From positions 1 to 64,000 of the forward strand of contig NZ_PYVX01000001.1 of assembly GCF_003056305.1 (NCBI RefSeq): a stretch of DNA of 64,000 nucleotides, in the 5' to 3' direction. This DNA is from Halomonas denitrificans (GTDB taxonomy: Bacteria > Pseudomonadota > Gammaproteobacteria > Pseudomonadales > Halomonadaceae). The position numbers and the translations under genes are program-made. Below the pieces are notes generated by a model. The model made no database searches, was not told where the DNA came from, and saw only the letters and a program-made list of their open reading frames with translations. Shown in pieces: positions 25,741 to 32,926 of this stretch; within the stretch, counting starts at the first letter, position 1; every line of letters starts with the position of its first letter.

Positions 25741-25770
25741 CTGTCACATAAACGATCGATTATGTGACAG
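25741..25770. promoter_or_regulatory. res subsite of the transposon (30-bp near-palindrome)
   Basis: The arms CTGTCACATAA and TTATGTGACAG flank ACGATCGA; only one symmetric pair is mismatched. It lies 7 bp upstream of tniR and between tniR and tniQ, where Tn5053-family elements keep their resolution site. It probably also overlaps the tniR promoter. Confidence 0.8.
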
Positions 25771-25793
25771 TCTGTGCCAGAAAGCGTTGACCG

Positions 25794-27011
25794 TCAAAAT
25801 TCGTCACTTAACCAGTCACTTATTTTACGACATGTAAAGGGTCCATCGGGCTCATAATGTGACAAGAATTCCGGCGGAATACCCTCCTTGGCAAACTCGT
25901 CGCGCAGACGCTCCAGAGACTCTGGGTCTCGCTTCCCATAGGCTGCCAGCGCGAACAGTGAGCGGGCTGTCTCGGGATTGTGCCGGGCTTCGGCGACGGC
26001 TTCGGTGATAACCTTGACCACCTCCTGCCCGTAGTCGATGGGCTCCTGCTTCCGCTCCTTCACGGGCAGGCCGTTGGTGAACCCGGTTTGCGGCTCCGAC
26101 CAAAATAACTTTGCATGCTCCCCAGGTGGGCTTATCACCCTCGACTCGTTCAAGTGGATTGCCGTTGCCGCCGCTTCCAGCATCTGTAACCGCACTGCCG
26201 GGTCCAGGGTTTCATACGGTCGCCATAGACTTTGTCCAGCGCGCACCGGATACCCGCAGCCTTCCCAGACATGGCGGATATATCCCGCGTAGGTTCCGCA
26301 CGTCGAGAGCGGGGTGTTCAGCTCATCGAGCAGCGTGCGTAGCATCCGAAACCAGAGGCCGGCGTGGATGCGTCGGCGCGGCAGCTCAACGTAGCCCGTT
26401 GTCATCGCCTGCCAGGTGCGCCGGTCCATCGCCGTAATCGCTTCGCTGGCTGCGCGAGGTGAAGGGTCGGTGTTCTCCCACCTGAGAAACCGCCCAGGTA
26501 CTCCCCAATAGGACTCCAGCCAGCAGCCATGCTGCGGGCAGCTCAGCATCAAGGGCAGCTTCCAGGCGAGCAATATGGCTTGATCCGCCGGATCGTTCAG
26601 GCAGATCGGGCAGGCTCGGTCAACCGGCTGACGGGGTAGCCAGGCCCGCCAACGTGCGACTGTTCTGATTTTACGCTTGTGTCTCGGTAGCAGCACCGAG
26701 CACTGGAACGCATAGGTTTCCAGGGCAGTCGGAATCTGGTCGTCGAGGCTGTCCAGCAGCCACGGTACCCAGCCGACGATGGTCATGCAGCGCAGCCGGT
26801 CCAACTCGATGCCGCTGCGCTGGGAGAGCACCGTCAGCAGCGACAGCGGCGGTGCGGTGTCCAGGTCATCGACCTGGCCGTGGCCGAGATCGTGTGCCAG
26901 CAGGTCGCGCGCGTCCATCTGGTAGCACGCCGCGACACGGTGGAGCCATGACGATAGGGCCTCTCCCTCCACGGGGGCCGGATGCAGCGGCCAGCGTGGT
27001 ACGGGCTTCAC
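25794..27011 (-). CDS. tniQ: Transposition protein TniQ
   Basis: The 405-residue protein begins with the family segment WPLHPAPVEGEALSSWLHRVAACYQ and carries zinc-binding CPICLNDPADQAI and LSCPQHGCWLESYW motifs near residues 135 and 157. TniQ takes part in target handling together with TniA and the ATPase TniB. Its start overlaps the tniB stop by 4 bp, indicating translational coupling. Length fits the family. Confidence 0.93.
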   Translation of the reverse strand: MKPVPRWPLHPAPVEGEALSSWLHRVAACYQMDARDLLAHDLGHGQVDDLDTAPPLSLLTVLSQRSGIELDRLRCMTIVGWVPWLLDSLDDQIPTALETYAFQCSVLLPRHKRKIRTVARWRAWLPRQPVDRACPICLNDPADQAILLAWKLPLMLSCPQHGCWLESYWGVPGRFLRWENTDPSPRAASEAITAMDRRTWQAMTTGYVELPRRRIHAGLWFRMLRTLLDELNTPLSTCGTYAGYIRHVWEGCGYPVRAGQSLWRPYETLDPAVRLQMLEAAATAIHLNESRVISPPGEHAKLFWSEPQTGFTNGLPVKERKQEPIDYGQEVVKVITEAVAEARHNPETARSLFALAAYGKRDPESLERLRDEFAKEGIPPEFLSHYEPDGPFTCRKISDWLSDEF

Positions 27012-27916
27012 ATCAGTTCCCGCTCGAACTGGCGTCGCCGCTCACCGGGGCCTGTGTAATCGGCCATGCTGAGCGTGCGATGGCTGATGGCCTCCTCGCC
27101 GCTCTCCACGGCGGCGACCGCTGCCGCCATCAGCAGGTGCGCCAGTTCGCCGATGGTGCCCTCACAGCGGGTGAGCAGATAGCGCGCCATGTCCGGCGTG
27201 GCAATCGGTGAGTGCCGCCGCAGCGGGAGCGACGCGGCGAAGCTGGCCAGCAATGAGCAGCAAGCGTCGTCGGCCTCCCACAACGGCAGCATCATGGGCT
27301 CGAACCGGTTCTCCAACTGGTCGTCAGAGCGGATGGCCAGATAGGCGTCGCGCGTGCCGACCCCGACCAGCGGGATACGCAGCTCGTTGCCGAGGAAACG
27401 CAGCAGGTTGAGGAATTCCCGCCGGTTCACGCTGTTGCCGGCCAGGACGTTGTGTAGCTCGTCGATGACCAGCAGGCGCACACCGACCTTGCGCAGCAAC
27501 GCCAACGCCAGTTGCTCCATTTCTGGCAGCCGGGAGCGTGGGCGCAATGGCGCGCCCATCGCGGCAAGCAGCGCCACATAAAAGCGGATCACTGACGGCT
27601 CGGACGGCATCTGCACGACCAGCACCGGCATGTGCTCCTGATCAGCATCGGTGCTGGCTGGATGTGCGCGCCGGAATTTCTCGATGATCATCGACTTGCC
27701 GTTGTTGGTTGGACCGACCAGCAGCAGGTTGGGCATGCGCTGTTTGTTCGGCCACGCATACAGGGTTTCCAGCCGATTCAGTGCTTCCACTGCGCGCGGA
27801 TAGCCGATCCAGCGGTCGGCGCGAATGCGCTGGATGCGTTCGTCCGCTGGCAGTCGAGCCAATCCCTGTGCCGCCGGCAGCAGGTGGGAGAAGTCGATAA
27901 TGGGATACTCGTCCAC
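27008..27916 (-). CDS. tniB: Transposition ATPase TniB
   Basis: The 302-residue AAA+ ATPase has a Walker A GPTNNGKS near residue 68 and Walker B-type RLLVIDELHN. It is the target-selection ATPase of the Tn5053 family, related in role to TnsC/MuB. The GTG at 27916 (VDEYPIIDFSHLLPA) is chosen because AGGAG of the tniA 3' end lies 8 bases upstream and the resulting length equals the family's. Confidence 0.94.
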   Translation of the reverse strand: MDEYPIIDFSHLLPAAQGLARLPADERIQRIRADRWIGYPRAVEALNRLETLYAWPNKQRMPNLLLVGPTNNGKSMIIEKFRRAHPASTDADQEHMPVLVVQMPSEPSVIRFYVALLAAMGAPLRPRSRLPEMEQLALALLRKVGVRLLVIDELHNVLAGNSVNRREFLNLLRFLGNELRIPLVGVGTRDAYLAIRSDDQLENRFEPMMLPLWEADDACCSLLASFAASLPLRRHSPIATPDMARYLLTRCEGTIGELAHLLMAAAVAAVESGEEAISHRTLSMADYTGPGERRRQFERELM

Positions 27917-27918
27917 GG

Positions 27919-29598
27919 CTACCACTCCTCAACCTGGTCGAACGGTTTGGCCGGCGGCTGGCTCTCCGTCTGCAAGTCCGCCCTGTCCGTGTCCGGCGGA
28001 ATGGGCTTGCCAGGCGGAGCCGACGCCTTGAGGTGCTGGCGTCGATCCGCATCGCGCCGCGCCTTGCGCGTAGCCTTCTGTGCAGTGGTCACGATGTCGC
28101 GCATCTGCTCGATCATGCGGAACAGGGCCGATTCATCGACCTGTTCGCGTCCCAACTGACGCAGCCGCGCCAACGCCTGGCGTTGCTCCCAGAGCGTGAC
28201 GGCTGGATGGGACAGGGTGCGGTAGGGGATCTCCAGGTAGTGTTGGCCTTCCGGCTCCAATACCCAGATGCGGCTGATGTCGCGCGGGTCGCGCCGGATC
28301 AGGAATACGGGCAAGCGGTCGCGCCGGGCAATCCACGGCTTGAGCGCATCGGCATAGTAGTGGATGTGGTCAATGACGAAGCCGGTCCGCGTCAGCGTGC
28401 GGCGGATCACCGGCAGGAAATCGACCAGAAACGCTGTAGAGCGAGTGACGACGACCGGCATGCCGACACGTGTCACCGCCTCGGTCCAGCACGCGGCCGG
28501 CGGTTGGAGCAGGCTGTTGTGCACCGAGCCATGATAGGTACCGACCGCCAACGCAAGCCAGCGCTCCAGCTCGCGCAGTGTCAGGACGGCCTTGTTCTCG
28601 GCGTCGTACTCCCCGCGCTGGCCGGGGTTGGAGAAGGTCGTCCCTGGCAGCTCGTCATGGATCATCTGCATCGCCGTGCCGATGATGCGTTCCACGATCC
28701 CGCCGTAGTGCGGCTGCCTGGGCGGGCGGTAGTTTAACTGGATGCCATGCTGCTCGCAGCCACGGCGCAGGGCCTCGCTCTTGAACTCGGCCGCGTTGTC
28801 CAGATAAAGCTGCTTGGGCTTACCGCTCATCGGCCAGTCCATCTCCACGTCCATCCCCTCCAGCCAGGGGCGCTTGTCGCAGGCGACGTGCGCGAGGCAC
28901 AGGCCAACCGAGACGGCGGACGGTGCTTCCAGCGTGGCTACCATGCCGAGCACGCAGCGGGTGAACACGTCGATGGCGATGGTCAGGTGAGGCCTGCCAA
29001 TCGGTTGCCGGTCGCGCTCATCCACCACGATCAGGTCGATGACTGTGTGGTCGATCTGCACCTGCTCCAGCGGCGAGGTTACGGCGGGAGGTACGCCACC
29101 GACACCTTGCAGGTCGCGGGACGCCTCCCGGCCTTCACGGCGGCGAGTAGTCTTGAGCGGATCGAGGTCGGCGATCCGCCGAGCCACGGTGTTCCGCGCT
29201 GGCACCCTTAGCTTCTGCGCTTTACACGCCTGCGCGACGTCCCGGTGGAACGCCGCTAGGCTGCGCTTCTGCTTGGTCAGGAAGCGCTTGTGCAGCAGTT
29301 CACGGATGATGCGTTCGATCGACTCCGGCAGCCGCCCCTTGCCCTTGCCACCGCCGGATCGGCCGGGAGCCAGGTCCGTCACGAGGCCACTACCTTGCCG
29401 GGCGCGGCGGATCAGGACATACACCTGCCGCCGGGACAGGCCCAGCGCTTGAGCGGCAGCGTCGGCGGCCTCATGCCCGACTACCTCAAGCGCTGCCAGT
29501 GGTCCGATGATGGCCGTTCGGTGCCGGGCCTGTGTCCAGGCTTCATCGGATAGAGTGGCCACGCCGTGCTCGGCAATCGGTGAGGTGTCTGATGCCAT
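27919..29598 (-). CDS. tniA: DDE transposase TniA
   Basis: The 559-residue transposase has N-terminal HTH segments (AAQALGLSRRQVYVLIRRARQG), the rve-type DDE core (QIDHTVIDLIVVD, LYLDNAAEFKSEAL and GGIVERIIGTAMQM) and a Mu-type C-terminal region. The ATG at 29598 (MASDTSPIAEHGVATLSDEAW) gives the standard length; an upstream ATG at 29691 would extend into the transposon end. It is closely similar to TniA of Tn5053 as I recall it, and appears intact. Confidence 0.95.
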   Translation of the reverse strand: MASDTSPIAEHGVATLSDEAWTQARHRTAIIGPLAALEVVGHEAADAAAQALGLSRRQVYVLIRRARQGSGLVTDLAPGRSGGGKGKGRLPESIERIIRELLHKRFLTKQKRSLAAFHRDVAQACKAQKLRVPARNTVARRIADLDPLKTTRRREGREASRDLQGVGGVPPAVTSPLEQVQIDHTVIDLIVVDERDRQPIGRPHLTIAIDVFTRCVLGMVATLEAPSAVSVGLCLAHVACDKRPWLEGMDVEMDWPMSGKPKQLYLDNAAEFKSEALRRGCEQHGIQLNYRPPRQPHYGGIVERIIGTAMQMIHDELPGTTFSNPGQRGEYDAENKAVLTLRELERWLALAVGTYHGSVHNSLLQPPAACWTEAVTRVGMPVVVTRSTAFLVDFLPVIRRTLTRTGFVIDHIHYYADALKPWIARRDRLPVFLIRRDPRDISRIWVLEPEGQHYLEIPYRTLSHPAVTLWEQRQALARLRQLGREQVDESALFRMIEQMRDIVTTAQKATRKARRDADRRQHLKASAPPGKPIPPDTDRADLQTESQPPAKPFDQVEEW

Positions 29599-29716
29599 GC
29601 CCCGACCCGCCTGTGGTGCATAGGAGTACTGAGCATAGTCGAGGTTGGTGAAGGCGACTGCTGATACCGGGCTGTCAGGAGCCGCCTTCACACCTGGCGT
29701 TGCGCCCCGTCACCTG

Positions 29717-29741
29717 GTGCAGTCGTCTTCTGAAAATGACA
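29717..29741 (-). repeat. Transposon terminal inverted repeat, tniA end
   Basis: Reads TGTCATTTTCAGAAGACGAC on the minus strand; 23 of 25 positions match the other end. The duplication CAAAC follows directly at 29742-29746. Confidence 0.95.
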
Positions 29742-29755
29742 CAAACGACCACGCT

Positions 29756-29785
29756 AATAATGACCACATCCTAATGAATACGAAT
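29756..29785 (+). promoter_or_regulatory. Right half of the serine recombinase control region
   Basis: AATAAT (29756-29761) is the -10 that would pair, 17 bp away, with TTGACA at 22030 if the transposon were removed. ATGAATACGAAT (29774-29785) is the inverted partner of 22009-22020. With the transposon in place, the nearest -35-like hexamer is ATGACA in the transposon tip (29736-29741), only 14 bp from this -10, so expression may be reduced or changed. Confidence 0.65.
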
Positions 29786-29803
29786 CACAGGGAGTGTGTC
29801 GGA

Positions 29804-30415
29804 ATGACTTTCATTCGTGCGTATCTTCGAGCATCCACCGAAGACCAGAACGCCAGTCGTGCCCGTGAGGCACTTGAAGCCTTTGCCAAGGACAAGGGGG
29901 CGAAGGTGGCCTCCTGGTATATCGAGAACGCCAGTGGCACCAAGGCTGATCGTACAGAGCTTGCACGCCTGATTGATGATGCACAGGCCGGAGACATTCT
30001 CCTGATCGAGCAGGTAGACCGCCTGACACGACTAACCAAGAGCGACTGGGACAAGCTTAAGGTCGCCATTCAGAGTGCGGGGATTCGTGTGGTGTCCCTC
30101 GATCTACCTACCAGTCACACAGCCATGACAGTAAGCGCCAGCGATGACTTCACTGGTCGGATGCTGGATGCGGTAAACGCCATGTTGCTGGATATGTTGG
30201 CCGCTGTAGCTCGTAAAGACTATGACGACCGCCGTAGGAGACAGGCTGAAGGTATCGCGAGGGCTAAGGCTCAGGGAGTCTACCAAGGCCGCCCTGTTGA
30301 TCAGGCTTTGCACCAGAAGATTCGAGAACTGCGAGAGAAGGGCTTTAGTATTCGGAAGACGGCTGACCTTGCTGGCTGTGGTGTCTCAACCGTTCAGCGT
30401 GCCTTGAAGGGCTAA
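29804..30415 (+). CDS. Serine recombinase (resolvase/invertase, PinR-like)
   Basis: The 203-residue protein has the serine recombinase catalytic domain: nucleophile Ser in MTFIRAYLRASTEDQ, then GDILLIEQVDRLTRLTKSDWDKLK, IRVVSLDLPTSH and a long E helix region (MLLDMLAAVARKDYDDRRRRQAEGIARAKAQG). A C-terminal HTH follows (FSIRKTADLAGCGVSTVQRAL). The ATG at 29804 follows AGGGAG; an in-frame upstream frame runs into the transposon and is rejected. It belongs to the island and not to the transposon. It may resolve island or plasmid multimers or invert DNA. Confidence 0.88.
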   Translation: MTFIRAYLRASTEDQNASRAREALEAFAKDKGAKVASWYIENASGTKADRTELARLIDDAQAGDILLIEQVDRLTRLTKSDWDKLKVAIQSAGIRVVSLDLPTSHTAMTVSASDDFTGRMLDAVNAMLLDMLAAVARKDYDDRRRRQAEGIARAKAQGVYQGRPVDQALHQKIRELREKGFSIRKTADLAGCGVSTVQRALKG

Positions 30416-30879
30416 AGCTGTGACTCGTGGTTGTGTGCGTGACTGGCAAGCTCTAAAGGTGAAAATTTCAAAATCATATAAAAATTCTATAAAGAGTATG
30501 CGATTGCATAGTTAAACCCTATGCATGAGCTGTCTTTTCTTACTATCCCAAAAGCTCAAAATCTGCTCGTCTGCTTATCCAGACCCGTATCCGTATCGAT
30601 GGGGGGTGCTTGAAAAATCCAGATCAAGGGTGGCCTGACAAGTTTTGAGGCTGTTGAGGCATTCCGTTTGCCAGGGGGTGGATACGTCGCTTTCTGGCGT
30701 CACTTTTTGTGATCTGGGTAGGTGGTACAGAAGGACGTACAAAATCCAGAATAGTTAGGCAGTGCATCGGAATGTGATCAAGTAGGGTTTTTTACAGGCA
30801 CGAGAAGAAGGGGGCTGATAGAACCCCCTTTCGATTGCTGCTAAAGTTGAAGGTAAGGACTTGGGAAAATCCTTACAAA
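30416..30879. other. Right end of the element, no gene seen
   Basis: This 464-bp stretch has an AT-rich centre (30460-30530), with TATGCGATTGCATA forming a small dyad near 30498. A hairpin lies at 30809-30832. Integrase arm sites could be here but no repeated arm motif was identified. Confidence 0.4.
30809..30832 (-). terminator. Possible terminator after the rebuilt grxA
   Basis: AAGGGGG and CCCCCTT form a 7-bp stem with an 8- to 10-base loop. It lies about 50 bp beyond the grxA stop, and downstream on the minus strand there is a TAAAAAA-rich stretch. It may replace the original grxA terminator left at the other junction. Confidence 0.35.
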
Positions 30880-31152
30880 TCAGGCTTTTTCAGTAGCCAG
30901 CAGGGCGTTGTCGCGCACGAACTGATCGAACTCGGTGAAGCCGCCGACGTGGGTCTGGTCGACGAAGATCTGCGGCACGGTGTGCACCGGCTGTCCGATG
31001 GTCTTCTCCAGGTCGGCCTTGGTGATGCCCTCGACCTGGATGTCGACGTAGCGGTGGCCTTCGATGGCGCCGGCGCTCTCGAGCCGCTCGGCCAGCGACT
31101 TGGCGCGGACGCAGAAGGGGCAGGCGGGACGGCCGAAGATGACGACGAACAT
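30880..31152 (-). CDS. grxA: Glutaredoxin 1, rebuilt at the right junction
   Basis: The 90-residue GrxA-type glutaredoxin reduces protein disulfides and glutathione mixed disulfides. It has the CPFC active site (residues 11-14), YVDIQVEGITKADL and the cis-proline motif TVPQIFVDQTHVGGFTEF. Its 5' half is host DNA, while the last 44 or so codons come from the element's copy of the repeat. The C-terminus reads DNALLATEKA where the original read DNALLTASV. The active site and substrate-binding loops are intact, so the product should work. Confidence 0.94.
   Translation of the reverse strand: MFVVIFGRPACPFCVRAKSLAERLESAGAIEGHRYVDIQVEGITKADLEKTIGQPVHTVPQIFVDQTHVGGFTEFDQFVRDNALLATEKA
30898..31031. 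repeat. attR: 134-bp direct repeat at right end of the element
   Basis: Matches 11313-11446 at 132 of 134 positions. The differences are A against T at 30920 (Phe in place of Tyr) and T against G at 30993 (silent). Identity stops exactly at 31031, which marks the outermost limit of the crossover. Confidence 0.9.
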
Positions 31153-31306
31153 GAAGCGGCTCCTGGCACGGCGGGGTGCGTGGCAATGGATGATGGGATA
31201 GGAGGAGCCATATTGTGAAGGAGCGCGTGGCCTTTCGCCAATAGTCGCCGCCTTGGGCGGCGATGGCGGCGCGCTATCGCGTCCATGACGCGTGGCGTGG
31301 GTCGGG

Positions 31307-32125
31307 TCAGAGGTCGATCTCGCCGGCGTCGGCGCGGCGCAGCAGGTCGCCCAGGGCGTCGTGGAGCTCGGGGGTGGTGACCAGCAGGTTCTCGCCGTAG
31401 AGCCCCTCCGGGATGCCCGGCGGGACGGGGTAGAGATGCCCGGTACGGGCGCCGGCCTCGCGGGCGATCAGCCAGCCCGCGGCGCAGTCCCAGGGCGAGA
31501 CGCTCTCGTAGTAGGCGTCCAGCCGGCCGCAGGCCACGTCGCACAGGTCGAGGGCGGCCGAGCCGTTGCGCCGGATGTCCTGGCAGTGGCCGAGCACCGC
31601 GGTGAGGCGACGCATCAGCGGCGGGCGGCTGTCGCGACGGTAGGGAAAGCCGGTACCGACCAGGCAGCGGCTCAGGCGGTCGGTGTGGCCGGCGCGGATC
31701 GGCTCGCCGTTGCACCAGGCGCCCTGGCCGTCCAGGGCGGTGAAGGTCTCGCCGAGGAAGGGGGCGTGCACGACGCCGAGGCGCGTGCGGTCCGCACTGG
31801 ACCAGGCGATGGAGACCGCCACGTGACGCAGGCCGTGGGCGAAGTTGACCGTGCCGTCGATGGGGTCCACCACCCACAGCGCCTGGCGCTTGGAGAGCGC
31901 CTCGCGATCGGGGGCCAGCTCCTCGCTGAGGCGCGCCTCGTCGGCGAAGTGGGCCTGGAGGCGCTCGCCGATGTGCGTGTCCACCTCGACGTCGGCATCG
32001 GTGACCAGCTCGTGGCCGTGCTTGTAGCGCTGGCCGAAGGCCTGACCCTCGCGGGCGGCGACGATCATCTGGCCGGCCTCGTGGGCGATATCGACGGCGA
32101 TCTCCAGGCGCTGGGCGGGGGTCAT
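31307..32125 (-). CDS. Inositol monophosphatase-family phosphatase
   Basis: The 272-residue protein has the Mg2+/Li+-type motifs: EELAPD (around residue 70), WVVDPIDGTVNFAHG (about 87) and SPWDCAAGWLIAREAGA (about 212). Such enzymes hydrolyse inositol phosphates, 3'-phosphoadenosine 5'-phosphate or histidinol phosphate; the substrate is not clear. The ATG at 32125 (MTPAQRLEIAVDIAHEAG) fits the family start. Confidence 0.9.
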   Translation of the reverse strand: MTPAQRLEIAVDIAHEAGQMIVAAREGQAFGQRYKHGHELVTDADVEVDTHIGERLQAHFADEARLSEELAPDREALSKRQALWVVDPIDGTVNFAHGLRHVAVSIAWSSADRTRLGVVHAPFLGETFTALDGQGAWCNGEPIRAGHTDRLSRCLVGTGFPYRRDSRPPLMRRLTAVLGHCQDIRRNGSAALDLCDVACGRLDAYYESVSPWDCAAGWLIAREAGARTGHLYPVPPGIPEGLYGENLLVTTPELHDALGDLLRRADAGEIDL

Positions 32126-32286
32126 GGCGGCTCCTTGGCGGGGCGTGGCGGGGGCGAACGGCTTCATGCTAGCAGCTCGCCGGGGCGCTGCCGAACGGTC
32201 GGGGGCGGCGAGCCGAGTGACGAGCCCCGGTGGGAGACGCCTGGCGCGGCGACTATACTGGCGGCCTCGCCGAACCGGAGGACACC

Positions 32287-32775
32287 ATGCAGGCATTGAG
32301 TGCCGCGCAGTACGCGCGGCTGGGACGCCTGGCCGAGGCCTGGACCCGCCGTTACCTGAAGGCCGCCAAGGCCGAGCCCCACTTCAATCCGCGTCTCGCC
32401 GTGGATGCGCTCTGCTTCCAGCCCCATCCGCTCCCCGACGGTCGCCACGGCCTGCTCGGCGCCCTGGTCACGCCCGTCTCGCTGTCGCTGGTGCTGGTGG
32501 TCGACGACGACGAGGCCGCGCCGCCCGGCGAGCCGGCCGATGCGCCGCGCCTGACCCTGGACCTGCCCTCGGGGCGCTACCCCTTCGCCTGGGAGCCGGT
32601 GGGGGAGGGCGACGAGGAGGGCCACGCCGAGAACGATGACTCGCTCGTACCCGAAGGCTGCTGGCGCTGTGCGCTGCTCACGGACCTCTCCGACCTCGAC
32701 TCCCGCCAGGCGGCCAGCCGGCTGGCGCAGCAGCTGATGGAGCGGGTCATGACGCCCGCCGAGCCCGCGCCCTGA
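32287..32775 (+). CDS. HybE-like protein ([NiFe]-hydrogenase assembly chaperone family)
   Basis: The 162-residue protein resembles HybE: FNPRLAVDALCFQPHPLPDGRHGLLGALVTPVSLSLVLV aligns with the conserved core (HPxxxVxxxxF, GxxITPxxLSxVIxP), and a WRCALLTDLSDLDSRQAASRLAQQLMERVM tail follows. HybE aids Tat-coupled maturation of hydrogenase 2. No hydrogenase gene is in this window, so it is an orphan family member whose real role may differ. It has an acidic insert (GEGDEEGHAENDD). GGAGGACACC lies before the ATG. Confidence 0.65.
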   Translation: MQALSAAQYARLGRLAEAWTRRYLKAAKAEPHFNPRLAVDALCFQPHPLPDGRHGLLGALVTPVSLSLVLVVDDDEAAPPGEPADAPRLTLDLPSGRYPFAWEPVGEGDEEGHAENDDSLVPEGCWRCALLTDLSDLDSRQAASRLAQQLMERVMTPAEPAP

Positions 32776-32926
32776 TGGATGACGCACTGCGTCATTAGCC
32801 TTATGCTGGGGGCGCAGCGCCACCCCCATGCGCGCGACGACAACCACAACACCACCATCAGCGGGCCCGGGGCGCCGTCGGGATCGCCCCGACGTTCCCG
32901 GACGATCCGATCAAGAGGAGTCACGC

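Larger units (their letters stand above)
22044..29741. mobile_element. Complete Tn5053/Tn402-family transposon with non-mer cargo
   Basis: Its 25-bp terminal inverted repeats start TGTCATTTTCAGAAG and match at 23 of 25 positions (22044-22068 and 29717-29741). They are flanked by a perfect 5-bp duplication CAAAC (22039-22043 and 29742-29746). The transposition module tniA-tniB-tniQ-tniR is intact and in the family order, with a res palindrome between tniQ and tniR. Accessory repeats inside each end (for example TGTCAGGAGTCGGTTGC near 22073) resemble the internal TniA sites of the family. The cargo at the tniR end is a GlxA-like regulator, an exported MBL-fold protein and an isochorismatase-like hydrolase. 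Confidence 0.96.
11447..30897. mobile_element. 19.5-kb integrative element inserted in grxA
   Basis: The segment lies between two 134-bp direct repeats of the grxA 3' region. It starts with a tyrosine integrase reading inward and is mostly AT-richer than the flanking genome. It contains the integrase, small HTH proteins, an AT-hook protein, membrane and secreted proteins, a serine recombinase and a nested 7.7-kb Tn5053-family transposon. Without that transposon and its duplicated target it is about 11.7 kb. No capsid, portal, terminase, relaxase or conjugation genes are seen, so it is best described as an integrative island or satellite that may need a helper (inference). Confidence 0.9.

Noticed and set aside
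29645..29803. Extension of the serine recombinase start into the transposon
   Set aside because: The upstream part is transposon-end DNA and the target duplication; the conserved domain and ribosome-binding site both support the ATG at 29804.
11447..30897. Complete prophage or conjugative element
   Set aside because: No capsid, tail, portal, terminase, relaxase, coupling protein or type IV secretion genes are present, so neither label is supported.
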